Positions 1 to 7,312 of a stretch of 49,412 bases of DNA are shown here, in pieces. The stretch is taken from the NCBI GenBank assembly GCA_964423545.1, contig CAYRFV010000004.1, positions 1 through 49,412 on the forward strand, given 5' to 3'. The notes under the pieces are model-generated. The model worked only from the letters and a program-made list of their open reading frames with translations. It made no database searches and had not been told where the DNA came from. A program made the position numbers and the translations under genes. Within the stretch, counting starts at the first letter, position 1; each line of letters starts with the position of its first letter. The DNA comes from JALOOE01 sp964423545. Lineage in GTDB: Bacteria > Chloroflexota > Anaerolineae > CG2-30-64-16.

Positions 1-41
1 GGGGCGACCACGCGACCGGGGCGACCACGCAGGGTCGCCCC
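1..41. repeat. GGGGCGACC inverted/direct repeat at window edge
   Basis: The element GGGGCGACCACGC occurs twice (1-13 and 18-30). The second copy forms a hairpin, GGGGCGACC at 18-26 with GGTCGCCCC at 33-41. It abuts the stop codon of the first permease gene (TAG, read on the minus strand at 41-43). It may end that operon's transcript. It also looks like a small GC-rich intergenic repeat that would be dispersed elsewhere in the genome, which cannot be tested inside one window. There is no U-tract, so a terminator role is uncertain. Confidence 0.5.
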
Positions 42-934
42 TACCCCTTGATGCCTGTGAGCGCGATTCCCTGGACGAAGGTCTTCTGCAAGAAGAAGAA
101 GAGCAGGATGATCGGCAAGGTGATCAGCACCGAGGCCGCCATCAGCAGCTCCCACTCCGCGCCGTACTGCGAGCGGTACTGATAGATGCCGAGCGAGAGG
201 GTGTAGAGCTTCTGGTTGTTCAGATAGATCAGCGGGCCGAGGTAATCGCGCCAGCGCGCGATGAACTCGAAGATCGCCACGGTCGCTAGAGCCGGCTTTG
301 CGAGCGGCATGATCACCGACGCGTAGATGCGCAGTTCGCTCGCGCCGTCGATGCGCGCCGCCTCCGACAGCTCCATCGGGATAGACATAAAGAACTGGCG
401 CAGCAGGAAGATGTAGAGCGCGCCCCCGAAGTAGTGAGGAACAATCAGCGGCCGGAAGTCTCCCACCCACCCCAGGTTCTTGAAGACCAGAAAGAGCGGA
501 ATCAGCGTCACCTGAAAGGGGAGCATGAGCGTGGCGACGGTGAGCGCAAAGAGGAAATCGCGCCCCCGCCACGGGATGCGTGCAATGCTGTAGGCCACTA
601 GCGAGCAGGACAGAAGCGCGCCGACGGTCGCGCCGACGGCAATGATCAGTGTGTTGCGGAGATACAGAAAGAAGTCGATGTAGGTGACGGCCGTCGGGTA
701 GTTGGACCAGCTCGGCGGAATCGGAAAGAGGATGGGGGGGTGTACATAGAGCTGCGGCTTTGACTTGAGCGAGGTCGATAGCATCCAGAGGAACGGCAGC
801 AGGAAAAGAAAGGCCGCCGGGATCAGAGCGGCATGCTTCAGGATGCTGCCAATCGTCTGTTTGACGTGCTTCCTGGTCACTCTGATACGCGGCGCCGATC
901 GCTGCGGAGCCGTTGCCTGGGTCTCGACTGCCAT
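41..934 (-). CDS. Carbohydrate ABC transporter permease (MalG type)
   Basis: This 297-residue inner-membrane permease subunit belongs to the binding-protein-dependent sugar importer family (BPD_transp_1, MalG/AraQ branch). About six hydrophobic helices are visible after a basic cytoplasmic N-terminus. The EAA loop that docks the ATPase is seen as ELSEAARIDGASELRIY around residues 190-205. Length is normal for the family. A GGGGAGA ribosome-binding sequence precedes the ATG. It is the last gene of the operon that begins with the frameshifted binding protein at 2058-3438 and follows its partner permease by 57 nt. The transported sugar cannot be read from sequence. No ATPase gene accompanies it. 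Confidence 0.93.
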   Translation of the reverse strand: MAVETQATAPQRSAPRIRVTRKHVKQTIGSILKHAALIPAAFLFLLPFLWMLSTSLKSKPQLYVHPPILFPIPPSWSNYPTAVTYIDFFLYLRNTLIIAVGATVGALLSCSLVAYSIARIPWRGRDFLFALTVATLMLPFQVTLIPLFLVFKNLGWVGDFRPLIVPHYFGGALYIFLLRQFFMSIPMELSEAARIDGASELRIYASVIMPLAKPALATVAIFEFIARWRDYLGPLIYLNNQKLYTLSLGIYQYRSQYGAEWELLMAASVLITLPIILLFFFLQKTFVQGIALTGIKG

Positions 935-991
935 TGCGCCTGTCTCCCCGTTATCTGTGCGTCATGTGTGCCGGCTCGCTGCAGCTCGCTT

Positions 992-1930
992 CTATGACTG
1001 TTCACCGCCCAGGTAGAACACCCATGCCCTTGACGTGCGAAAGACGATCAGCGTCACGATCAAGGTTGTCATAAACAACAGCCACGCGAGCGCCGAAGCG
1101 TATCCCATGTTGAAGTACTGGAACGCCTGTTTGTAGAGATAGATCGAATAGAAGAGCGTGCTGTTCGCTGGAAACCCTGTGCCTCCCGTCATGATATAAG
1201 GGATCGCGAAGAACTGGAGGGAGGCAATGATCAGGGTGATCAGTTGGAAGAAGATGATCGGGGTCATCAGCGGCACGGTGACATGCCACAGCCGGCGAAA
1301 GAAGCCTGCGCCGTCGACGTCCGCCGCGTCATAGAGATCCTGCGGCACATCTTGCAGCCCGGCGAGGTAGAGCACGACCTGCTGCCCGATGATCCACAAC
1401 GCAAGCAGCACCAGGGTCTGTCGCGCCATCTGGGGACAGGTCAGCCAGCAGAGCCGGTAGATGCCGAGCCACTCGAATGGGATGTTGACCAGCCCCGATC
1501 CGGGCGTGAAGAGATAGATCCACACCATCGCGAGCGCGACTTCGGGGACCAGGGTGGGCAGGAAGTAGATCGTGCGATAGACGACCTGTCCCCTGATCTT
1601 GGCGTTCAGCATCAAGGCAAGGGAGAAAGCCAGCAGAATGGCGAGCGGGATGGAAATGACAGCGAAATAGAGGGTGTTGAACACCGCGTCCCGAAAATCA
1701 GTGTCGTTCGTGAACAGCTTGACGTAGTTTGCCAGTCCGATCCATACCGGCGTCTGGACCGCGTTGAACCGGGTGAAGCTGTAGAAGGCCGAGGCTAGGG
1801 TCGGATAGATCCAGAATACGAGCAGCCCGATCAGCCACGGTGAGGCGAACAGGAGACCGTTGATGGTGTTGCGCGTGCTCTGGCGCATCCGCCGCCGATG
1901 GGGTCTCGCGACAGCCGTTATGCTTACCAT
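992..1930 (-). CDS. Sugar ABC transporter permease (MalF/UgpA type)
   Basis: This 312-residue membrane permease is the partner of the MalG-type gene downstream. A basic N-terminus (RPHRRRMRQSTRN) precedes the first helix, and six hydrophobic segments are visible. The ATPase-docking EAA loop reads DLYDAADVDGAGFFRRLWHV near residues 200-220. MalF lacks an obvious large periplasmic P2 domain here, as is usual for the UgpA/LacF subgroup. It is separated from the binding-protein gene by 127 nt that hold a perfect 31-nt stem-loop. Family assignment is firm; the substrate is unknown, with an oligosaccharide inferred from context. Confidence 0.93.
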   Translation of the reverse strand: MVSITAVARPHRRRMRQSTRNTINGLLFASPWLIGLLVFWIYPTLASAFYSFTRFNAVQTPVWIGLANYVKLFTNDTDFRDAVFNTLYFAVISIPLAILLAFSLALMLNAKIRGQVVYRTIYFLPTLVPEVALAMVWIYLFTPGSGLVNIPFEWLGIYRLCWLTCPQMARQTLVLLALWIIGQQVVLYLAGLQDVPQDLYDAADVDGAGFFRRLWHVTVPLMTPIIFFQLITLIIASLQFFAIPYIMTGGTGFPANSTLFYSIYLYKQAFQYFNMGYASALAWLLFMTTLIVTLIVFRTSRAWVFYLGGEQS

Positions 1931-1972
1931 GGCTCTCCTCTGTCGGGCTGGCTGATACGAATTGGGGAGGGA

Positions 1973-2003
1973 ACGTAGCGCAATCTGCCAGATTGCGCTA
2001 CGT
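1973..2003. repeat. Perfect 15-bp inverted repeat between binding-protein and permease genes
   Basis: ACGTAGCGCAATCTG at 1973-1987 pairs perfectly with CAGATTGCGCTACGT at 1989-2003, with one base at the centre. It sits in the 127-nt gap between the stop of the solute-binding-protein gene (2058) and the start of the MalF-type gene (1930). In the transcript it would fold into a very stable hairpin. It may be a small dispersed palindromic element, or a 3' stabiliser that raises binding-protein mRNA over permease mRNA. Confidence 0.75.
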
Positions 2004-2057
2004 GGTACAACGACGCTGCCGCGGCACGTCGGCCAAACGGGACGGCCGACGCGCGGC

Positions 2058-3438
2058 TTATCCGAAGAAGCCGGCGTCCTGCAGGTCCTTGTTGATCGTA
2101 TCGTCGATGTTCTTCAGGCTGTCGACGACCGACTTAGTGCCGTGCGGAATCTCATCGCGGAAAGCCTTGACCTGCATGTCCCACAGCTTGCTGCCGAACG
2201 GGATCGGCGGCCGGGAGTGAGAGACCGGCAGCAGGTCCATGAAGACCGCGTGCAGCGGGTCCTCGCGGAAATACGGATCTGCGGCAGCGGACTTGGTCGT
2301 CGGGATATGGTAGGTGTCCTTGTTGTACTTCAGCGAACCCTCGGGTCCGCACGTGTATGCCACGAAGTCGAACGCATTGGGGACATCCTTATAGCCCTTC
2401 GGCACCGCCCAGCTCCAGCCACCGGCCCAACTGGCGTGCGGCGCCGGGCCCTCCGGCCCCGGCAGCGGCACGACGCCGTATTTGCCGTTCGGCTTGTACT
2501 GCTTCTGCTGCGCCACCTTCCAGTCGCCGCTGCAGGTCGTGGCGAACTGCCCGGTCCAGAACCAATCGTTGGGGCCGCTGCAGGTGGCGCCGGTGCATGC
2601 AGCCATCATGGCGTCGATGTCCTGGATGCCGATCTCATTGACCCAGGCCTTGATGTACTCCATCGCCTTGACGTTGTTGGGATGGCTGAAGGTGATCTTC
2701 TTCGTCTTGGGGTCCTGGAACTCCCCTTTGAACGCGAAGCCCCAGGTGTAGAGCCAGGCCTGATCCCAGAGCGGATGGAAACCGAAGCGGGTGATCTGCC
2801 CGCCGCTCCCCTTCTTGGTCAGCTTGGCGGCCATCTGCTTCAGCTCGTCCAGCGTCTTGGGCGGCTTCTCCGGGTCGAGGCCGGCCTCCGCGAGGATCTC
2901 CTTGTTGTACCAGAGCGCGCGGGTGTCGGTGTCGAACGGCAGCGCATAGATGCGATCCTTGTAGGTCGCTTCGTTCCACGCGAAGTCGAAGTACTGGTCG
3001 GCCGTCACGCCGACAGCTTTTGCCTGGTCGGTGATGTCCGTGAAGAACCCCTGGTACGCGAACTGCGGCACGGTGAAGCGGTCGGCATAGTAGGCGGCCG
3101 GGGGCGTGCCGCCGGCGACCGCCGTCAGCAGCTTTTCGTCCGCCTGGCTGCCCGAGGTCTGCGCGATGTAGACGAACTCCACCTTGTTGCCCTTGGTGTT
3201 CTTCGCGTTGTAAATATCGATGATCTCCTTCTGGGACTTCTGGGCGACATCGGTCATGCGCGACCAAGCCTCCATGGTCGCGCCGGGCTGCAGCGGCCGG
3301 GGGCGCCGTTGTGGCGGCGGGCGCTGCGGGCGCGGGGGCACTGGGAGCTGGCGCCGGCGTACATGCCGCCAGCGCTACGGTGCCCGCTGCGATACTGGTG
3401 TACTGAAGAAACCGGCGTCTCGAAAGCTTCTGCTTCAT
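2058..3438 (-). CDS. Sugar ABC transporter substrate-binding lipoprotein, frameshifted
   Basis: This is a family-1 extracellular solute-binding protein that captures sugar for the two permeases downstream. The true start is the ATG at 3438, preceded by a strong AGAAGGAGGT site. It gives MKQKLSRRRFLQYTS, a twin-arginine-type signal with lipobox ALAAC and an Ala/Pro linker. That reading frame is lost within about 3285-3340, where the mature domain continues in another frame (MEAWSRMTDVAQKSQKEIID onward, to the stop at 2058). Rejoining the frames needs removal of one base (or gain of two). The run of five G at 3299-3303 is the most likely site. Whether this is a sequencing error or a real mutation cannot be decided here. 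About 450 residues when repaired, normal for the family. Confidence 0.88.
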
Positions 3439-3492
3439 CGGTGTTACCTCCTTCTGAGCAGAAAGGGGATTAAGGTGAGACTGGCCAAGTAC

Positions 3493-3512
3493 GTACACAG
3501 CCTGTACACAGC
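3493..3512. repeat. Direct repeat GTACACAGC x2 with 11-bp period
   Basis: GTACACAGC occurs at 3493-3501 and again at 3504-3512. The period is 11 bp, so both copies lie on the same helix face. It lies in the transcribed leader of the binding-protein gene (start 3438). This could be a binding site for a regulator of the transport operon, but no regulator gene lies nearby. Confidence 0.4.
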
Positions 3513-3522
3513 GGAAAGTGCG

Positions 3523-3556
3523 GTTGCCGCACCGGGAAGAGACCCGGACCGGCAAC
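3523..3556 (-). promoter_or_regulatory. Leader hairpin upstream of sugar-binding-protein gene
   Basis: GTTGCCG (3523-3529) pairs with CGGCAAC (3550-3556), and inside it CCGGG (3532-3536) pairs with CCCGG (3543-3547), leaving a 2x2 internal loop and a six-base apical loop. It falls in the roughly 190-nt leader between the predicted transcription start (~3629) and the start codon (3438). It may affect mRNA stability or attenuation. No known riboswitch was recognised. Confidence 0.4.
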
Positions 3557-3609
3557 GTCAGGGGGCCATCACGTTGATGGGACAACAGCCACGACAATCA
3601 GCGATCAGC

Positions 3610-3624
3610 GTGTCTAGCCGACAC
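3610..3624. promoter_or_regulatory. Possible operator GTGTC-N5-GACAC at transcription start
   Basis: A short perfect inverted repeat, GTGTC (3610-3614) and GACAC (3620-3624), lies about +5 to +20 relative to the transcription start predicted from the promoter at 3636-3664. That position suits a repressor. It is short, so chance occurrence is possible. Confidence 0.35.
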
Positions 3625-3635
3625 TGACTATCGAC

Positions 3636-3664
3636 ATCATAGTCCTGTTTGCGCGGTATGTCAA
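3636..3664 (-). promoter_or_regulatory. Sigma-70-type promoter of the first sugar ABC operon
   Basis: Read on the minus strand, a perfect -35 box TTGACA (3659-3664) and a -10 box TATGAT (3636-3641) are separated by 17 bp. It points at the binding-protein gene starting at 3438, leaving a leader of about 190 nt. It lies beyond the terminator-like hairpin of the preceding operon (3782-3813), so the two tandem importers are separate transcription units. Confidence 0.85.
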
Positions 3665-3781
3665 GCCCTTTTCGCGACGTCGCAACGCCCACTCGCGTGG
3701 TGAGGGCCCCTCTCACGTGGCGAGCGGCGCCGCAGGCGGGTCGCAGGCGGCGCTCCAGGAGGTGGATGCCGGACGCAAACA

Positions 3782-3813
3782 AGCCCGGCGCTCCCGGTGA
3801 GGCGCGCCAGGCT
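3782..3813 (-). terminator. Terminator-like hairpin after second sugar ABC operon
   Basis: In the minus-strand transcript AGCCTGGCGC pairs with GCGCCGGGCT (one G-U pair) around a 12-nt loop, followed by TTGTTTG. It begins about 40 nt past the stop codon of the MalG-type gene at 3856. This is a plausible intrinsic terminator with a weak U-tract. Confidence 0.55.
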
Positions 3814-3855
3814 TCTCGAGTTGCATGTCCGCCGTGCGGGCGGGGCGACCTTCGA

Positions 3856-4683
3856 TTACCCCTTCAGCGACCCTGCCAGCAGCCCGCGCATGAAGAACTT
3901 GCCGAGCGCGAGGTAGACGATGATCGTGGGAAGCGCGGCGAGCAGTGCGCCCGACATCTGCACCTGCCACTGCGTGGTGTAGGTGCCGGCCAGGTTCTTG
4001 ACTGCGACGTTCACCGGCGCGAGTCGCGGGTTGCTCACCACGATCAGGCCGATCAGGTAGTCGTTCCAGATGGTGGTGAACTGCCAGATCAGCACGACGG
4101 CGAACGCCGGGAAGGAGATGGGCAGCAGGATCCAGCGATAGATGCCGAAAAAGCCGCAGCCGTCGATCTTGGCCGCGTCGATCAGCTCGTTCGGGATGCC
4201 CGCGAAGTAGCCGCGGAACATCAGGGTGCAGATCGGGATGCCGAAGACGCAGTGGACGAAGACCACGCCGGCGAGCGAGCCGTACAGCCCCAACGCCATC
4301 AGCGTATACACCAGGGGAATCAGCACCCCCTGATACGGCAGGAACATGCCGACCAGGAAGAGGATGAAGATCAGGTTCGAGCCGCGGAACTTCCACTTGG
4401 CGAAGATGTACCCGTTGATCGAGCCGATGAACGCGGAGATGATCGCGGCCGGCACGGTGATCATCAGGCTGTTCCTGAAGTTCGGCGCCACCTTCTCCCA
4501 CGCCTGGCTGAAGCCGTCGAGGGAAATGGGCCACGGCAGCGCCCACATCGTGGCGATGTTCACCTGGTCATAGGTCTTCAGACCGGTGATGATCATCAGG
4601 AAGATGGGCAGCAGATACCAGGTCGCCGCAGCGACGAGGATGAAGTAGATCGCGCCGCGCGAGAATCGCCGTTGCAGCGTCAT
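3856..4683 (-). CDS. Carbohydrate ABC transporter permease (MalG type)
   Basis: This 275-residue membrane permease subunit is the last gene of the second sugar importer operon. Six hydrophobic segments are visible. The ATPase-contact EAA loop is ELIDAAKIDGCGFFGIYRWI near residues 175-195. Its ATG lies 3 nt after the stop of the MalF-type gene, with the GGAGGAG ribosome site inside the end of that gene, so translation is probably coupled. The C-terminus (FFMRGLLAGSLKG) is typical of the MalG family. It differs clearly from the MalG-type protein at 41-934, so the two importers are paralogous rather than a recent duplication. Confidence 0.93.
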   Translation of the reverse strand: MTLQRRFSRGAIYFILVAAATWYLLPIFLMIITGLKTYDQVNIATMWALPWPISLDGFSQAWEKVAPNFRNSLMITVPAAIISAFIGSINGYIFAKWKFRGSNLIFILFLVGMFLPYQGVLIPLVYTLMALGLYGSLAGVVFVHCVFGIPICTLMFRGYFAGIPNELIDAAKIDGCGFFGIYRWILLPISFPAFAVVLIWQFTTIWNDYLIGLIVVSNPRLAPVNVAVKNLAGTYTTQWQVQMSGALLAALPTIIVYLALGKFFMRGLLAGSLKG

Positions 4684-4686
4684 CGG

Positions 4687-5637
4687 CTACTCCTCCAGTT
4701 GCAGGCTGGCCAGATACGGCCCCACCAGAATCGCGGCCAGGAGGATCATCACCCCGGCGATCACCGCGCCTGACGACATCTTGTTGGATTGGAAGGTGAG
4801 CTGGAACATATGAAAGGCCAGCGCATCGGTGCTGAACGCCGCGCCAGTGCCCAGCACGGCCGGGATGTCGAAGATGCGGATCGAGCCCATGCCGGTGAGC
4901 ACGACCGCCGTGAAGGTGACAGGCGCCAGCAGCGGGATGATGATGCGCCGGTAGAGCTGCCAGGTGCTGGCCCCGTCGATTGCGGCTGCCTCCTTCAGCT
5001 CATGCGAGATGCCGCGCAGCCCGGCCAGGTAAAGCGCCATCACATAGCCCGAAAACTGCCAGGTCGCAGCGATCGTCACGGCCAGGATGCCCCAGGTCGG
5101 GTCGGTGTACCATTTCGATTTCATGAATCCCAGGCCGACCGCCTCGAAGAGCTGGTTCAGCCCGGCTGAGGGATACATCAGCCAGCGCCAGACGACCCCG
5201 GTGACGATCCCGGAGACCGCAAACGGGAAGATGAAGATCGTGCGAAAGACCGCTTCGCTCCTAATCTTGGAATCCAGGAGCGAGGCGAGCAGGAAGCCGA
5301 CGACGATGCACTGCGTCATGAAGCCGGCGGCGTATAGCACCAGGTTGCGCATGTCGATTTGAAAGCGCATATCCTGGAACATGTTCAGCCAGTTTTTCAG
5401 GCCGACGAAGGTGTAGTCGGGCAGCAGGGTGGGCCACTTCACCACCGACACGTAGAAGGTGTAGGCGATGAAGAAGTAGATGAAGATGGCGACCGCCACG
5501 ATGGATGGGATCAACACCGCAACGGCGATCGCCCTGTCGCCACGTAACCTGGATCGTCGCCGGTGCGGAGTCGAAACGGGGGCAGCATCGCCGCCCCCTG
5601 GAATCGCGGTCGCCGGGCTATTTCTGGAACCCGGCAT
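4687..5637 (-). CDS. Sugar ABC transporter permease (MalF type)
   Basis: This permease of about 316 residues has a basic Pro/Arg-rich N-terminus (PHRRRSRLRGDRAIAVAV) and six hydrophobic helices. Its EAA loop reads ELKEAAAIDGASTWQLYRRI. The start is uncertain. The frame is open to an ATG at 5679, but the ATG at 5637 is preferred because it overlaps the upstream binding-protein gene (stop 5618-5620) by only 20 nt. No strong ribosome site precedes either start, so translation probably depends on coupling to the binding-protein gene. The partner permease follows after 3 nt. Confidence 0.9.
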   Translation of the reverse strand: MPGSRNSPATAIPGGGDAAPVSTPHRRRSRLRGDRAIAVAVLIPSIVAVAIFIYFFIAYTFYVSVVKWPTLLPDYTFVGLKNWLNMFQDMRFQIDMRNLVLYAAGFMTQCIVVGFLLASLLDSKIRSEAVFRTIFIFPFAVSGIVTGVVWRWLMYPSAGLNQLFEAVGLGFMKSKWYTDPTWGILAVTIAATWQFSGYVMALYLAGLRGISHELKEAAAIDGASTWQLYRRIIIPLLAPVTFTAVVLTGMGSIRIFDIPAVLGTGAAFSTDALAFHMFQLTFQSNKMSSGAVIAGVMILLAAILVGPYLASLQLEE

Positions 5638-6973
5638 CCTTGGCGGCCTTGAGGATCGCAGCGGCGGCTTGATCGACATCCTTCTTCGTGGCGAAGACGT
5701 TGATGGCGTTCATGTAGTCGGTCATGAAAGCGACCGGAGCCGCAGCGCCGTGGACGATGCTCGGGACGAGCTTCTCCTTCTTCCAGGCCTCCATGGCCCA
5801 CTTGTGGTAGTCGCTGTACTTCGACACATCGGCGTCGGTGCGGGCCGGAATCGAGCCCTTTGCGGGGTTGAAGCCGTCCTGCCCCTCTTTCGAGCCGACG
5901 ATGCGCAGGAAGTTGATCGCAGCGTCACGGTTCTTGACATTCTTCGGCAGACCGAAGGAGTCCGACAGCATCTGGTAGACCCCTTCGTTGCCCGGCGCCG
6001 CCTGCCAGCCGAAGTCCTTGAAGCCCTTGGACCAGAGCACGCCCGGCGTCCAGTCCCCCATGATCATCATGGGAACCTTGCCGTTGACCATCAGGTCGTT
6101 GACGTCGCCCCAGCTCACGCTGAGGTAGTCCGGGTTGGCGTAGCCCAGCACCTTCTTGTAGATCTCCAGCGCCTTCTTGATATCCGGGTCGTCCCACCTG
6201 GTCTTGCCCGTGAAGAGACCGGTGAACTTCTCGGGCCCCATGACGGCGATCAATACGGTCTCGAACACATGCGCGGCGAAGCCTGCAGAGCTCTCGGCGA
6301 TCGCCAGCGCAGGGATGTTCTTCGCCTTGAACTTGTCAGCGACCGCGAAAAACTCGTCCCAGGTCTTCGGCGGCTTGGCCCCGATGTCATCGAACATCTT
6401 CTTGTTGTACCAGAGGACGTTGGCGCGGTGGATGTTCACCGGCACGGAGTAGGGCTTGCCGTCCTTGGACGCAATCCCGATCAGCTGCGGCGGGAAGACC
6501 TTATCCCAGCCTTCCTCCTTGTAGAGGAAGTCCAGCGGCTCCATGCGGTCAGCGGCCACATAGGATCCGAGGAGCTCGCCGCCCAGGTGCACCTGGAACG
6601 ATTCGGGCGGATCGCCGCCCATCATGCGGGTCTGGAGCACGGCCTTCATGTCGCCACCGGAGGAGGTGCCGCCCGCGATGGCTGCGTTGACGATCTCGAT
6701 GCCGGGATATTTCTTCTTGAAGGCGTCCAGGAGTGCGTTGAGGGCTTCGATCTCACCGCCGGAGGTCCACCAGGAGAAGATCTCCAGCTTCTTGCCGCCC
6801 GCTGCAGGGGCTGCGGCCTTGGGGGCTTCGGTGGCCTTGGGAGCTTCGGCCGGCTTTTGGGCCGCGGGCGCGGCCGGAGCGGGTGCAGGCGCGGGGGCGC
6901 ACGCTGCAATGGCGGCGCCGCCAGCCAGGATGGCGCCGAGCTTCAGAAACTCACGACGATTGAGCTGCTTCAT
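5618..6973 (-). CDS. Sugar ABC transporter substrate-binding lipoprotein
   Basis: This 451-residue family-1 extracellular solute-binding protein starts MKQLNRREFLKLGAILAGG, with a twin-arginine-like motif and lipobox AAC followed by an Ala/Pro linker. It should be lipid-anchored on the cell surface. The mature part begins near EIFSWWTSGGEIEALNALL and shows the usual FNPAKGSIPAR segment late in the fold. A GAAAGGAGAG ribosome site precedes the ATG at 6973. The frame stays open upstream to 7111, but that stretch lies in the leader. It heads its own operon from the promoter at 7232-7260 and feeds the permeases at 4687-5637 and 3856-4683. The ligand is unknown; the upstream GH51 gene makes an arabino-oligosaccharide plausible. 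Confidence 0.93.
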   Translation of the reverse strand: MKQLNRREFLKLGAILAGGAAIAACAPAPAPAPAAPAAQKPAEAPKATEAPKAAAPAAGGKKLEIFSWWTSGGEIEALNALLDAFKKKYPGIEIVNAAIAGGTSSGGDMKAVLQTRMMGGDPPESFQVHLGGELLGSYVAADRMEPLDFLYKEEGWDKVFPPQLIGIASKDGKPYSVPVNIHRANVLWYNKKMFDDIGAKPPKTWDEFFAVADKFKAKNIPALAIAESSAGFAAHVFETVLIAVMGPEKFTGLFTGKTRWDDPDIKKALEIYKKVLGYANPDYLSVSWGDVNDLMVNGKVPMMIMGDWTPGVLWSKGFKDFGWQAAPGNEGVYQMLSDSFGLPKNVKNRDAAINFLRIVGSKEGQDGFNPAKGSIPARTDADVSKYSDYHKWAMEAWKKEKLVPSIVHGAAAPVAFMTDYMNAINVFATKKDVDQAAAAILKAAKDAGFQK

Positions 6974-7050
6974 TGCCAGAACTCTCCTTTCACCGTGTGT
7001 GAGCTGGATGGTGTGTGCTTCACCGGCGAGGCTGCTGCGATGGCCGGTGG

Positions 7051-7066
7051 CCAAAATCGATTTTGG
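7051..7066. promoter_or_regulatory. 16-bp perfect palindrome CCAAAATCGATTTTGG, LacI-type operator candidate
   Basis: A perfect 16-bp palindrome with a central CG, the form typical of LacI-family operators. It lies in the leader of the second sugar-importer operon, about 160-175 nt after the predicted transcription start and 78 nt before the start codon. Its right half, GATTTTGG, closely matches GATTTCGG of the operator candidate at 19027-19040. Confidence 0.6.
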
Positions 7067-7231
7067 GCGCCGTAGCGACTTACTCCTCCGAACTGATCTC
7101 CTTTCTGTCATAGGTCTGCGATCGGGCCGGGGGACGACCAGGAATCAGGGCACAGTCGTTCGGGTCGACCGCGGTCTGCCGGTGAAAGTCATGCAGCCGC
7201 TCGCTGGCGCGAGGCCGCTGCACTGGAATCC

Positions 7232-7260
7232 GTTATACCAGAGATTATTCCCGTTGTCAA
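7232..7260 (-). promoter_or_regulatory. Sigma-70-type promoter of the second sugar ABC operon
   Basis: On the minus strand, TTGACA (7255-7260) and TATAAC (7232-7237) are 17 bp apart. The leader to the binding-protein start at 6973 is about 250 nt and holds the palindrome at 7051-7066. The promoter lies just beyond the stop of the glycosidase gene (7313), so the importer can be expressed independently of the glycosidase operon. Confidence 0.82.
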
Positions 7261-7312
7261 CACCCTCACGGCGCGCCTTGTCGCTCATCGGGTCCGTCAT
7301 AGTCTGAGCCCC

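Noticed and set aside
5480..7075. A 531-codon plus-strand open frame opposite the second sugar-binding protein
   Set aside because: Shadow frame; no ribosome site, and the minus-strand frame has a lipoprotein signal and a consensus promoter.
6974..7111. N-terminal extension of the second sugar-binding protein from an ATG at 7111
   Set aside because: It would place 46 Arg-rich residues before a clear lipoprotein signal and would span the palindrome at 7051-7066; the ATG at 6973 has a good ribosome site.
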